From positions 21,125,886 to 21,189,885 of the forward strand of contig CM067523.1 in the NCBI GenBank assembly GCA_034509495.1: 64,000 nt of DNA, written 5' to 3'. Of this stretch, positions 1-14,256 are shown in pieces (position 1 is the stretch's first letter; each line of letters starts with the position of its first letter). The translations under genes were made by a program, and so were the position numbers. The notes beneath the pieces are model-generated. The model worked only from the letters and a program-made list of their open reading frames with translations. It was not told where the DNA came from and did not search any database. Source of the stretch: Acestrorhynchus altus (Eukaryota; Chordata; Actinopteri; Characiformes; Acestrorhynchidae).

Positions 1-854
1 TGTGTGTGCCGCTGTGTGAAAGCAGCATTGTTGGAATGGCTAGACACTCCCAACCACGCAGAAAATACATGAGCACAGAGTGACTGTATAATCATCCCCA
101 CTGCATCCAAGCCCACGAACCCTTTTCTAAAAAACAAATAATCACTTATTTCAACGAAACAAACACAAAAACAAAAACAAACAAACACTCATTTAACACT
201 CGTTTTTAATTTGACCAACACCTTCAAACAAAAGAAAACTCATTTAATTTGACAAACTCTTATTTTTTTTAAATAATAAACACTTTAGTAACACTGGACA
301 CGAAAAAACCCCGTTTACAAACCAAACACTCGTTTAAAAATAACTCACTTTTTATATAAAACTCATTCAAACCAACTCTGATTAAAAAACACTGATTTCA
401 AAATCATACTGAGTCCTTATTATTTAAGTAACGACCCCTAATTTAAAGTCATTTGTAAGGGAGCCGAACGTGGTTCTGCTGTTGGTGGAGGTCAGCGCGA
501 TGGACACCGACACCTCCGCTGCTAATTGATCTAATAACGCCTCAATTTTTCGGAGCTCAGACGTCAGGTCGGTCTCTGTTTGTTGACTCGGTTGCTGTGG
601 AAGCGGCAGGAGGAAGCTGTCGGGCAGCGGTGCAGCAGATGGAAGGAAGGGCAAGAAGGAGAAGAAGAAAAGAAAGTACAGAGAGGAACGAGGGGGCGGG
701 GGTGGATGCGGGGGCGCGGGCGCAGTGCAAGCAGAGGGAGAACTTTCACCTCCAACATGGAGACTGAACTAACACACTATAAACCACAGTAATCAGCGCC
801 TGTTTCTCTTGGCTTCTGGCCTCGATCTGCAGTTGTATCAGCGGCGTTTGAGCA

Positions 855-858
<4 letters not shown>

Positions 859-917
<59 letters not shown>
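859..917. repeat. (GT)n microsatellite
   Basis: About 29 uninterrupted GT units. Confidence 0.97.
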
Positions 918-918
<1 letters not shown>

Positions 919-1678
919 TGAGTCATATGGGAAAGTCCTCTTTACTCCCTCATTCCCTAAGCAACTTGAAAACAGAAGAACTGTCCGTGCAGAACTTTCC
1001 AGGACTAAAACTCCTTCGGTCCCTTTCTGATGGTCCCATTACCAGCCCAGTATGGACCACTGCCTGTGGACCAGTAGAGCGCACTTCCCAGCCCACTGGT
1101 GGTCCACGGCCCATGGCTTGAGAAACCCTGCTCTAAAAGGTTCTTGGAGAGATGCCACAGAAGATCCACTATTTGGTTCCATAAAGAACATTTGAGAACA
1201 TTGAAGGTTTAAGGAACCACCATGTGATATAAGGGTTCTCGCTCACACGTCTCTATTATAAACCTTTTTCATAATCACAGGTGGTTCTTGTATGCGATCA
1301 CCCAAAGAACCTTGTACTGGAGGAGAGCTGGTGAAGGCCAAGAAGACTGAGAAGAAGCCACAGTGTAGGTGACTCAACCCACGGTCTGCTTCCCTGTTCT
1401 CCACTCTCCCTTCTCTGTTCTTTCTTTGGCCTCCTTTCTTTAGCAACTGTGCGCGTGAAGGAAAACAAGCCCTGCTTTGAGGCTCGGGATGCCGTGTGGA
1501 AGCGTCTTCAGGGTTTAGAGCTGCTGAGAACAGCAGCGTAAAATATTAATGCTGTCACGGCTTCAAACTGCACTCACGCAGAAAAACCCTGCTTTACTCT
1601 CCATGACGTGATGATTCCACTGCTGTCTCCCCTCAGAGACACACCATCACCAACTCACAGCATAGAACAAACCCACAT

Positions 1679-2085
1679 AAACAGTCAGTGAGAGCGTCTA
1701 CCTGTAATTAACTCTATATAACATTAGAATAAACCCAAATAAACATAAAGTCAGTGTCAGTGAGAGCGTCTACCTGTAATTAACTCTATATAACGTTAGA
1801 ATAAACCCAAATAAACATAAAGTCAGTGTCAGTGAGAGCATCTACCTGTAATTAACTCTATATAACGTTAGAAGAAACCCAAATAAACATAAAGTCAGGG
1901 TCAGTGAGAGCGTCTACCTGTAATTAACTCTATATAACATTAGAATAAACCCAAATAAACAAAGTCAGTGTCAGTGAGAGCGTCTACATGCAATTAACTC
2001 TATATAACGTTAGAATAAACCCAAATAAACATAGTCAGCGGTCAGTGAGAGCGTCTACCTGTAATTAACTTTAGATAGTGCTGTT
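1679..2085. repeat. 72-bp tandem repeat, about six copies
   Basis: The unit contains GTCTACCTGTAATTAACTCT followed by atataacgttagaataaacc and an AAATAAACATAAAGTCAGTG stretch. The word TCTACCTG recurs at intervals of 70-73 bp (1696, 1769, 1841, 1913, 1983 as ctacatg, 2054). Copies differ by a few substitutions and short deletions. A single inverted unit occurs at 50219-50285. Confidence 0.93.
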
Positions 2086-2181
2086 GGTCAGTAAAGTTAT
2101 TGATTATTATAGGATGCATGACATCGTACACTTGTCATCACATCACTGGATACAGAAGAACAGATCCTCAGCTCCACTCAC

Positions 2182-2335
2182 CTCCTGGTTGATGTTGGCG
2201 CTCTGAGCTGTGGATCCATCTTCTCTGCTCTTCACCAAGCGGTTGCACAGCACCATGGTGATCAGGGAGATGATGAAGACGCCCAGGTCAGGGGCAAGGA
2301 GACGCACCACTGTCCACGGCTCATCCAAGGGCAGC
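2182..2335 (-). CDS. piezo1: piezo1 coding exon 5
   Basis: 154 nt, phase 2 in and phase 0 out, acceptor cccttcag and donor gtgagt. It encodes RLPLDEPWTVVRLLAPDLGV, FIISLITMVLCNRLV and a polar tail (KSREDGSTAQSANINQE), matching the helix and following cytosolic loop of PIEZO1. The open frame continues upstream of this acceptor, but only the acceptor at 2336 gives the conserved join GVS-RLPL. The next exon was not found in 1-2181. Confidence 0.9.
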
Positions 2336-5300
2336 CTGAAGGGCGAGTCATTCACATTTACCCTCACTGCTAATCCACACTGTTCCAAACATCAATCCAT
2401 AATAACAGTCCCTTGAAATTTTTTATCAAACAGAAGAGACCACTATTAATGAACGCATTCAGCTACTTTAAATTGCACCCGTTGCTGACACAGATGTGCA
2501 AATGCACACACAGCTTGTCTAAACCCTGTGGAGAACATCTACCAACAGGATAGGACTCTAGAGCAGAGATGCTTTAGAGAGTCGGGGATGAGGTGGGCTG
2601 CTGATCATGCAACATCCGGATTTCACTAAGGATCTTGTCGCTGAATGCAATCAGATTCTCACAGCAATGCGTCAATGCTTACTTTTTACAAAACAAAAAA
2701 TGAGCAGATGTCCCAATACTTTTGCCCACAGAGGCCTGTTCTTTTAGGGCATTGCTCAAAGAACCAGTTGGATCACCTTTATTTTTCTCTATATATTGAA
2801 TTTACCAGTTGACTGCGCTGGTGGACACATGGTATGTTGAAGTGAAATATACACTACGGGTCAAAAGTTTTAGGACACCCAATATGGGTTCTATGTCCTT
2901 TCACACGTGCTTGATCCCACAGCAATGCAGGAAGCAGAGAAGCCTCTGACGGGCTGCTTTCTACCCTGCTCGCTCGGTCGGTCAGTCGGTCCATCAAGCT
3001 CTTGACCAAGAAAGGGTATGTTTTCTTTCACACGGGTCTCTTTGAAGACTGTAATCAGATCATAAGTGCAGGTCTTCCCTGCAGGGTGCTTTAAATGATC
3101 TACACACCTGGACACGCCGATGTGCCTCGTCAGCTTCTCCCATGAGCTACCTGCAGAGACAAACATCACATGTTCTCACAGTCGTTCCTCGCCCGCAGCT
3201 CTTTAAGACAAACAGAAGGTTCTATCCAATAAGGAGAGGCTTACATATGATGGACACTTTTTGGCTTTGTAGATTGGAAACACTGCTAGAAACTGACCAC
3301 CTACTGTTTCGGAGCTGAAAAGTGAATAAACGTGAATAATAATAGGACTCTTATACTGAAATTTGAACTCAGAGTAGCCGAGGTCGTGGGATCATAACTC
3401 CACCCTCTCTTCGCTTCTGAGGTCATAACCCCGCCCTCTCCTCGCTGCCTTCAGCGGTGGTTAGGGTTCATTTTAGCCATTTTCCGGGCAGGATTAACTT
3501 GAGCTGCCCATCACACGAGCTAATGACTCTCAGACGCTGAATGTCGCTGGTACACAGGACGCTGTTCTGACACGGCTGTTTCAGGTGTTCATGGGTTGTA
3601 CAGGGAGGTTTACAGTCTCAGGGAGTCGCTGACCTGCTTAGAAGAAGAGTCAACAAATTCAGATGAAGCACTAAAGCCCTGACGAGGCCTCCAAGCCCTG
3701 ACGAGTAATACCATGAGCTTTTGCAACCATCAGAAGGGAGTCAGCCAAGGGCTGCAGGCACGCGCGCTCAGGCATGTTCACTCCCAGGGCTTCACGAACT
3801 CCTGCAGCGAGTTTCTACATTCCTTCAACTCCTTCAAGACGGACAGATGGGAAAATAAGAGCCCGAACCGCACACAGGAATAAATCAGAGCAGCTCATCG
3901 CGGTGGCCTCCGTTCGTCCTCTGCAGCGCTGAAGGGGGGGGGGTGTACTGTGTGGAAGGACCGTCCTGGTGCGCGCTGAAAGATGAAGGACCACTCTGAT
4001 GTTCTGTAAGGAGGCCTTAAATTAGACCAAATCGTTCGGTGAGTCACCAGCTCACAGGCCTGACTGCACAGCTATTGTCTGCTTCTTATTTCTCGAGCAG
4101 CTTTTTTAATGTGCATAGAAAAGATGGGAGAACAGAATGAGCAGAAAGATGATGACTAAAACACACTCTATGCATCACTTGGAGCACTTTTCTCCTCCTC
4201 CTCCTCCTTCAGTCCTCCTCCTCAACAACTGAGACACGGTTATGACAAATTAGAACTCCCTCACTAGTACTGGAGCTCGGCACTGTGCGGGTCGTTAAAT
4301 GCTGTTTTCTAAGCTTCGTACTTCGGATCAGCATAACCTCCAGACAAGATAAACATATCCTGACAAACAAGACCTATCTAACCATTCTGGGATTAATCAT
4401 CAGTCAGTAATCCAACTTGGAAAACAGCTGAATTAAATCCCAGTTTAAATGCCAAAGCAGCCATTTAGTGCATGTTTACTGCTCTGTCCACGTGTACATG
4501 CTGTCTGGGATGTGTGACTGTCTCCTATAAATACTCTTCTAATTGTTTGGTGACTAAAAGTAGCTCCAACTACGAAGACATCCCACAAAATTGACCCAGT
4601 GCTGCCTTCATGCACCACCTCCTTTCTCCATCAGGGTCCTGGAGGTGTGGCCTCATTATATAAGCTGAAAGTAAAGTGTCTACAACCTTTCTTCTGAAGA
4701 CCTCGGAGAGCTACAGTCTGCAGACGGCGTTAGTGACGGATCACTGATCTGGACGGTACTCACAGTTGTGTCCCAGTTCATCGTCCAGGGTCGGGACAGT
4801 GTAGAGGCAAATCTGGAAGCAGACGTGAGCCAGAAGGAAGAGCAGACTGGTGCTGAATAAAGCCTTGATGAACCGCCCCGTGTGTCCTGTGAACAAGGAG
4901 GAGACAACAAATTAGGCAGGTCAACATGAAAGGAAGTCATGAAACAATAAAGGGGAAAAAAAACTGTACAGCTGTGTGCAAAAGCTTTGGGTTCTACCAC
5001 GTGTGTTTAGACGTCCAGAAGAGCAAAAGGTGAGCCATGAACATTAGGGCCGAGTATCACTGATTTCTGAAAAAGGATCTGATGCCAATTCTCAATTTGA
5101 GATACGAGTCATTGGTTTTCCCCAGAAGGAGGCGCTACAGTGCGGTGAGGCGGCACATGTGTAGCTTTATTAGCTGCAGCAGAGAATTGTAAGCTGCATC
5201 TCCAAGTCGTGGAATCAACTCTTACAGGAGTAAATGGGCTTAAACCCGTTTTCTCACCTCGAAATCCCCCAGTAAGAGCTGCGGGACATGCAGTTATCAT

Positions 5301-8300
5301 ATGACCAGCTGAATCTGAGGGGGGTCATCAAAGCTTTGCCGAAACTGACCATTGTTTTTAAACCTGATCGACTTCACAACGGCAGCCACAAATAAACCAC
5401 TGATGGTCGTCAGACGAACAGGTGAATTAATTTGCCAGGTTATCAAGCACAGAGTCCTCCAGCAGTGAGAGAGGGTGAGGAAACATCAGCAGCAGGTTCA
5501 TCCTGCAGTAATCTCCATCAAGCTTTCACCACAGAGCCCACACAGAGGAGGTGTCTGTGATGCGTCCGTCCATGAAACTGTCATCTCTTATTATGGAGGT
5601 TAAAAATGACTCCCAGCAAAACACAGAGGAACAAACAGTCTGGACCTCAGCAGTAGATACACATGCTCCGCCTCCTGCAGAGCTCCAAGCAATATTTGCA
5701 ACGCCTTGTAGTTTGTCACTAAAAACATCACAGAGCAGACGGTGTCACAGTCCAGTCCGCTGTCGTGAGACTTGATGTTTAAATTACAAGGAGAACTGGT
5801 CATTTGGCTCTGGCCATACTGGGATGTTCACAGCGTCACAGCTGAACAAGAGCACCCAGTCAACCCTGGGAATTGAACCTATGACCTCCTGGTTAATGGC
5901 CAGTCACCCAGTCATAAATAAGAATTATAAATGCATAAAAACAAAAAGTTAATAGGCTTTAAAATTTAATAATTTTATATGATGTGGGTGGTGGGCCATT
6001 CTCTGCACTGCTGTGACCCTGACATGGTGGTGTGTGTTCTACTGGTACCAGTGGATCAGTGTTTAAACCCCTCAGGGTCACTGCTGGACCTCAGTCCCCA
6101 ACCCTATAAGTATATAACGATGTTTTTTGGTCACATTAATGTTTAAAGCTCATTTTTATCACAAAGCCACTCGGTCTGAGCAGAATTCCTGGACGTGGCC
6201 AGTTTACTCGGCCTGCATGTGTTTCAGATGGTGCTTGAACTGGTTTTAACGGAGATGTTTTTCTTTGCGGTCAGTGGAGGGGGGTTGTTTGGTGGCTCTT
6301 CTGCCCACAGTCACCAATTCCAATTAAAAGCACACACAGCACTTGGCTAAATACAGTAACAGCATATGAGGCCTCCCAATGTCGGAGCTGCAGAACGGCA
6401 AGGCTTCATTGGACACCACGTCCAGGGTTAAGAGTGTAGGACTGCTGTTACCGCCTTTCAGCCGATATCGTCCTGCATTAAACCACACTCACCTCAAACC
6501 CATGCTTTCTGCTGAGCTGTGAAAGTGGATTACAAACCCTGGAGTCGGACTCGTGATCAGTGGCACCAGAACGAGACAATAAAACAAGTTGAAGAGCCAT
6601 AAAAAAGAGTGTGATCTCCACAGCTGCATTTAACCACAGCATAAAGGAAGTGCCTTTCCTTTCTGAGAAACGTCGGTTTCACACCAGGCTGCTGGCACGG
6701 TGGTGTGCGACGTGCATGCCGACTGCTTTTGATTCATCCCGCTGAAGTTAATCACCAAACAGAGCAGTACACACGTTATTATTTAAACTAAACACTCTTA
6801 TTGATCAGACGAGTCTTACTAGACTAGGATTTTAATATTCGTACGAATTTCAGCACGTTTTAATCAAAAATAATACAACTTTTAGGTTATTTCTGCTTAT
6901 AAGACCTAAAAAAAATACTTTACATCTCATATCCTTTTGGAAACTGATCATCCAGAGTGTTTATGAGCTGCAAATGCAAAACAATTCATGAGTCATTTGT
7001 AAAGATAAGACTGACAATGATTATAAAATTGTAAAAAAAAAAAAAAATTATTTTAGTTATTTATGCATCAGTATTGCTCCTTCTTGGGACTCTAATTCTA
7101 AATTTGAACACTGTGTGAGCAAAGAAAGAGAGCAAACAGCCCCTTCCTTCCCATTTCCTTCTATAACCATATAACCAATATCTGGGTCAGTGATGCAATT
7201 AGCCCCGCCCCCTCTCTCTGATCAGTCAGAGTCTGTATGCAGGCTGAGCATCAGCCCCGCCCCCTCTCTCTGATCAGTCAGAGTCTGTATGCAGGTTGAG
7301 CATCAGCCCCGCCCCCTCTCTCTGATCAGTCAGAGTGTGTATGCAGGTTGAGCGTCAGCCCCGCCCCCTCTCTCTGATCAGTCAAAGTCTGTATGCAGGC
7401 TGAGCAGTAAACATGCACTAAATGGCTGTTATGGCATTTAAACTGGGATTCAATTCAGGTAGAAACAAGTGTCTGTGCCTCATGTCTGTAGGTTACTCTG
7501 ATCCTGAGTCATGAAGCCTCGACTACAGCATCTGACTGCCCTCAAAAGCATACATCTCGGGTTCTAGGAGTTAAGCCTGTATTTGGAGAAGGGATTGGTC
7601 CGTTTTACTCATCGTTTCAGGTTCAAGTGCGAGGATGTACTTAAAGAACTCTAGTCTCCTGTCGTTCTACTGACTTCAGACACCTCAGGTTCAACAGGCT
7701 GAACTGCAGACTGAAGAACCCTCGGACTACAACACGGTGATCCATCTCAATGCTGGACGTGTCTTCCTTCCCCAGAGACACATGCATAACCATAACCATC
7801 TCTCTCTCACCCTCACTCACACACACACACAGCTCACATATGCTAAACCACTAATGGCTTTCCAAGTTAGTGTTTTGGAAAGACAAGCTCCATCCAGAGG
7901 GCTAAAGTCCAGCAGATATTATGATATGATACGAGACCGAGGCTGAGATGAGACGAGACGAGGCCAGGGCCGCCTACAGAGAGTCGCACTCCAGCCAAAC
8001 AGATTTAGAGCAGACTCCACTCAACGCCGGCACATGAATGTCGACGTCTGCTGCGAAGGGGATCGGTTCTCCTGAGGAGGACAGTTCAGCTCAGAGCACT
8101 GAAGGGTCCGATTACAGGCAGTGGAGCAGACCTCGGACCAGCCCAAATCACGATTGAGCAGAATTGGATTCATTTCACTAATGATCTGGGGGGGATCGAG
8201 TTCCTCATAGGTTCTTCATGGAGAACCTGTTGAGCCCAGTTATACTTGTAAAAATGAGGGTTGTTTGAACAACACTGCAGAAAAACTGGACAAGGGACAG

Positions 8301-10525
8301 CCGGTGAGTAGTGATACTGGACAAGGCCCATAGCCTCTTCTCAGTCCAGCAATGACTTTGAGGGGTTTAAACACTCCAGCAGCTCTACTGTGTCTGATCC
8401 ACTCGTACCAGCAACACACACCAACACACCACCACCATGGCAATGCTGAGAATGACCCACCACCCATATAATAGCTGCTCTGTGGTGGTCCTGACCAGGG
8501 AACCTCCTTATAACGATAAGAAAAACACTAATGAGCTGCTCAAGTCTTTAATAACTGATAATCAGTTACAACTATTAGAAGATGGTTATCCATCCATCCA
8601 TCCATCCGTCCGTCCGTCCGTCCATCCGTCCGTCCATCTACTTAACCACCACACCGCTCCTCAGGATCATAATGGACATGGATCTTTGGTTGGAATACCC
8701 CTCGACAGGACACCAGTTCATTGTAGGTTAATCTTAGTTGATGTTTGATCAAATTAAAATCAGTTCAATTATTCTAGTAAATTAAATATTTCCCAGTAAA
8801 ATATTCCCAAAACGGGAATATTCCCAGCTTCTCTTTCCTCCCAAACCACTTAAAAAGTGACCAAACATAGATGCAAACAAGCTCCTTCAACTTCCGATAT
8901 TAGATTGTTGTAAAAAGTGCTTTGCAAATAACAGCTGATTTGATTCAAATGAACGCCCCCCGATTTCGGCCCTGCTGCCCCATAAGCGGCCTTTCCAGCT
9001 TCACACAAGTGGTGTAATTAACAGCTCTGGACTCTGGCGGTAGGATCCTATTTTAGGAGACGAGGGGGAATGCAGCAACACATTCCACAGGGCTAATAAA
9101 ATTAACAACAGTAAAATAAAGCCTTTACAGGCCCGAAAGGAGGAGGCTCTGGACGGGTCTTTCGATTAGCGTCCACAGATTAAGCCAAGTGTAAACTTCT
9201 GGGAGTGTCAGCATCTCTCCAGCAGGAGATGAAAACAGATGGGTGGCCATAATCATGAAGGATGAGTGCACTTCCCTCCCTGAGCAAGTGAATCATTTCA
9301 GAGGACGACTTCTGACCAGGTCGTCACTTCATAAAGCTTCTGTCCCTGCGTGTGGAGATCAACGAGAACAGGCCAGACACGTTAGGCAGACTTCCATCCT
9401 GATTGAGTGAGAGAATCAGCTGCTACTGGGTCAGAAACGGGTCAGTGTGAGACCCCTGTGGTAGAAGGTATAAAAAGTATTTATAAAAATATGCTGCTAA
9501 TAGAAAAATACACTAGTATTTTAAATATAGATATGGAATATAATTATATGGGGCACAGACTGTTGTACTGTAGGAGGACTTCCAGGAGTGAATGAATAAG
9601 AAAGTGAGGAGAGTGGTGGAGGTCCGGAGTTCAGCAGAGTGACTGTATATGGGAAGAAGCTGATCCTCAGTCGGCTGACCAATTTCGTGGGCCGTTTTCA
9701 TAGATTTACATACTTTTATTCACCAGAAAATTCAAAATGTATTATTAAAAGACTGTCACATAACAGATACTGTTACTGAAGGTGTATAAAACTAATTCTA
9801 AATCGAAACTGTGAGATCTCCAAGACCTCATTAAGCCTCAGAGACCCAAGAACATTGAATTTATCCAACACTGATTGGTACAGTCTGATGCAGTTTTTTA
9901 AAAAAGTAAACAGAAACTGACCTTAACTTACATCAGAAAAAGGTGGGACGTGACATCAACCCCCTTCTGTAAAAGCAGATCATTTCTCTCTTGGATGGTA
10001 CTTATTAAAACACCTTCGACACATCTTATAAAAACGAACGGAACGAATGGAAATAGATCAGTGTTTTTGAACCGTAAATGCAATAATTCTGATGAGTTAT
10101 TAGACTGACGAGGATATTTATAATCAGTTCTTCAAAATATTCAACAGTGGATTAGTCACTGATATTCATCTCACGATGATGATCAGACCACAAGATATGA
10201 AGCTTAGAAAACAACATAACTGCTCTCGGGTTCAATCAGAATCGATTGCAACCAACAATCAGACAAGACATGAGCTTTACATGCGTTTTCCACAATTTTT
10301 CCAACTAAATGCGACTCAAACTCTTACATCTTTCATCTGGAACAGAAATGATGACAATCGAGATCAACTCCTCCTCCAGATCCACTCGTCCTCAATGCTG
10401 GAGGTCTGAAAGAAGGTGGATCTGATCCACAAGCTCTTGAGATCTTGAAAGATCACTTCACAGACAGACACACTTCTCTCGAAGCTTAGGTTCAAGGCTA
10501 CGAGAGGTGAATGAGGTGAGTTAGG

Positions 10526-10562
<37 letters not shown>

Positions 10563-11002
10563 AGATCAGAGGTTAAAGCTACACCAGGCAGGCGCTCCTT
10601 CTGACCGCGAGGCCTGTCCTGCTCTGTATTTGTCTTTCCACAGTCTCTCCTGCAGACTCTGCCCGTCGTTCCTCTGCAGATGCTGCCGCCTCTGCTTGAG
10701 TTTGCACTTTGTTAGGAACCTGCTCTGGGAATCAGAACTCTGGAGAGAGGTTTTATTAGATTTTCCATGAAACGGGATCGTTCTGATGCCCTGCGTGTTT
10801 CCATAAGTGTGGCCATGAACATTGTGTTAACATGACATGGAGCTGGGTTGCACCTGACATGACTGCACTTCTATACGCCCCCCTCTGAGAGTAACAGAAC
10901 ACTGCCCTGATCCTGTGGAAAGAACAACAACCCAGCACAGTCAGAAGGGCGGTGGGGCTTATGTAGGGGCGGCTGCAGCTCCACAAGACTTCCATAGTGA
11001 GT

Positions 11003-11080
<78 letters not shown>

Positions 11081-14000
11081 ACAGGAGCATCACTGTAGAA
11101 CAAGGACGATGGATTTCTGACATTACAACAACTGTCCCTCAGTAGACACGGAACAATTCATAGTGAATACACAATTAAAAGTAGATACTGGACAATTCAT
11201 AGTGGTTACGGTCTAAGATACTGGGAAATTACTGCATAAATATATAGTAGTTGCTGAAAAATTCATAGTGGTTTCTAAGAAAATGTAAAGTGCATACAAT
11301 CAAAAATGGAAACTGCACAATTCATAGTGGTTACTGATTAAACTGTAGTTGACACTTGGCAGATACTCCATTATTCACCGTAGATACTATATAATTCATA
11401 GCGAATTCTGAATAATTCATAGTAGATACTGAATAATTCATAGTGTATAATGGATAACACATCGTGGATCATTCAGAATGATCACTGAATAATGCATTGT
11501 TTTCCATATTAATTCATACTGGACGCAGACAAAAAATAGTCACAACATCCTAAATAATTCATAGTGGACACTGAATCATTAAAAATGGATAAAACGTATC
11601 CATTCTGATTGCACGCTGGACAATTCATAGTGGATACTCAATAACTTTAACTCAGCATGCAGTGAAAACAAGCTCCAGTATGTTTTTTTTTCCAAGGGCA
11701 ACACTAGTGTGGAGGGTATTTCCACCCTTTCAGGTATATACAGCTCTACAGCCCCCAAAACCTAACGTTCACGCGGCATCCAGAGGCGCTTACTCTGGCA
11801 CTGCTCAGTCCACAAGTCCAGTGGGACTGTGACTCACAGCAATGGAACGTCTCTTTCCTTCAGGACTTTTTACCCAATCCGTGTCTAATCATTAAACCTC
11901 TGGGAAATAAACGACGAGTTGAACTGATGTACTCTTTGCCGTTGCTCTGACAGCACCCCCTAGAGTTCATGCCCTGTATTACAGTCCGTCACAATGACCA
12001 CGTGGACCATATGGACAATAGAGAGAATGAAGTTGTTGTGGACCAAATGCTGCATTTCTTTGAGGGACGCTTAAAAAAAAATCTGTCTCACTGTGGTGTT
12101 TATTGAGAACTGATGTTCTATGTGTTCCTTGCCCACAGATCTGGATGTTCTGGCGTTCCTAAGTAGCCTCCTGTGAAATAACAGCCACGCAACCTCCTGC
12201 TTCCAGGCCAGAGGAGAGGACACACAGCATACGGACCCCGAGGGGTTTACGTCCTCTTTCCAGAACTTTCCTCCAGTCCCACAGTAACTCAGAGAAAGGT
12301 CTCAGCCGTTTCACATACCAGCAGATGGGAACAGAGGGGGCGATTATTACACACGATCTGTGAAAATTGGCCTGTTTCTGTTTCCCGAAGCACTCACGAG
12401 TGTGTTCAGTGAAACCGGATCAGCTTTATTCCGATCACAAGTATCAGGGGGTGGGATGCAGCGTAATCGCCCGTCCACGATTTCCATTAACAGCCCTTTA
12501 ATTTTCTACAGTAAAGAAAAGACACTGGATTTGCACCAGCAAGATGTACGGTCACCTTATATGGACATTAGAGAGCGTCACAGAGCACCCCCTACCCTTC
12601 ATGTAGTGTATCACAATCTGTCACAATGACCAGGTGGATCATATGAATTTTATATACCAAGTCCAAAACTCCAAAACTGTTATGTAACAGTCCTGATCCA
12701 TTAAGAATGTATATAAACCCGCCTACTAGCAACAATGAAACCAGTGCCTTTAATTCTGGTGAAATAACTGGGTTGTAAATAGGTTTGTTAAACAGCATCT
12801 GAGCACTTTTACCTTCAGCAAAGTTATGTGGAAAATGGGATTTAATGGATTTTTCCAGGGCCCACCCTAAGGTCCCATCAAGGACCCTGTCAGCCATCCA
12901 AAGGAGGGGCCATGACCAAACCCATGGCCGAAACGTTGTGGCTCCCAGTTGGGCTGCCCATACAGGCCCCACATAAAAATAACACAAAGTAACTGTTATC
13001 TGAAGGTATCAGGTGCCTTTATTTCACCACCCACTTCCTCCTTGTGTAAATCATGGTTTCCTCACCGTGGGTGAGGGTGACATCAGCAAACACAGAGCTG
13101 AGGAGAGAACCATCTTCGCAAATCGCATGACTGGCCTGATGATTTTAACAGCTCCATGTATTCGCTCAGCGCTTCATGAAAAACGGGGAGAACCGAGTCG
13201 GGAGGGCTCCGAACGGCGGGCCATTCAACAGGAAACTGTTTTCCTCATCATTCAATACAAGACAACTGACTTCCTCCGACCATCCAAGACCAAACCTCCC
13301 GTCCAAGATGGTAAACCGAGAGAGTCCATTCTCTGCTCATCTGGACGACTCGCTCTCAGCGAGGCCAGGACAGATGTGTGGAGAGTTCCCTCAGCACAGC
13401 TGCATTAATCATTACTGACCACGTCTCGCTGGTGACACGGGAGTTCGTAGACCAATGCAAGGAGACAAACATGGTGAAGGGGCGGGAAACTAGGTCATTT
13501 CCATACAACACGGCGTCCAAAACACAAATACCTGCCTGCCCATGTGGATCATTTGGGTAAACCACCTGAAATACCATAAGAACTGCCCTAGCAACCACCT
13601 GGGACAACGCAGAAACCATCTGTCAGCACAATAGTATCCATTTAACAACCAGGGGAAATACCATAGCAACTGCCCTAGCAACCACCTGGCATATCATAGC
13701 AATCACCTATGAATAGATTAGCAACACCATTCCTCACTAGGCATCCACCTTAATTACTGCTGCAACTGCCAAAGCAACCACCTGGGAAACCACATCAACC
13801 ATTTAGCAAACACCTGGAAGTGCAGAGCAACAGCATAGTAACCACATGTTACACCTTAGCAACCACTCAAAATACCTCCAACAACCATCTGGGATACCAT
13901 AGTAACCACTCAGGAACATCAACACCACGGCAACAACCAAGCAAACACCTGGTTATTCCCTTTCAGCTGCATTTGTTCAGCTTCTGAACTGCTTTACTGA

Positions 14001-14219
14001 AGATGGAACTTCTCACGTTAGAGCTTCAATGTTCTATTTTACAGCAAAAGGAACCAACAATGAGAAGAACGGAGTCAAACACATCAGCGACGCTGGATGA
14101 AGCTCCTAAGAAGATCCACTGACGTTCGGGTGGTTGTTCAGGGGTTCAGGAGTTTGTTCTTCAGGAGTTTTAACTTTAACTGTGTCAGCCCCACCCACCC
14201 ACCCACCCACCCACACTCA

Positions 14220-14256
<37 letters not shown>

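Larger units (their letters stand above)
1..2181. other. piezo1 intron 5, left part
   Basis: No exon recognised. It contains A-rich low-complexity sequence (120-420), a GT array (859-917) and a six-copy 72-bp tandem repeat (1679-2085). Confidence 0.6.

Noticed and set aside
424..654. Minus-strand frame (TETDLTSELRKIEALLDQLA) that looks protein-like and follows an acceptor-like ttccacag
   Set aside because: It does not match PIEZO1 sequence I know after exon 5, no convincing donor or continuation is visible, and part of it is simple composition. It could be an exon of something else, but I cannot support it.
5845..5910. Inverted tRNA-like B box (ggaattgaacct)
   Set aside because: Isolated B-box resemblance only, too little to call an element.
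7202..7409. CRISPR-like array
   Set aside because: The 52-bp units are directly adjacent without unique spacers, and the genome is a vertebrate's.
12592..12987. 131-codon minus-strand frame
   Set aside because: No recognisable motif, no splice context; likely chance in repeat-derived sequence.
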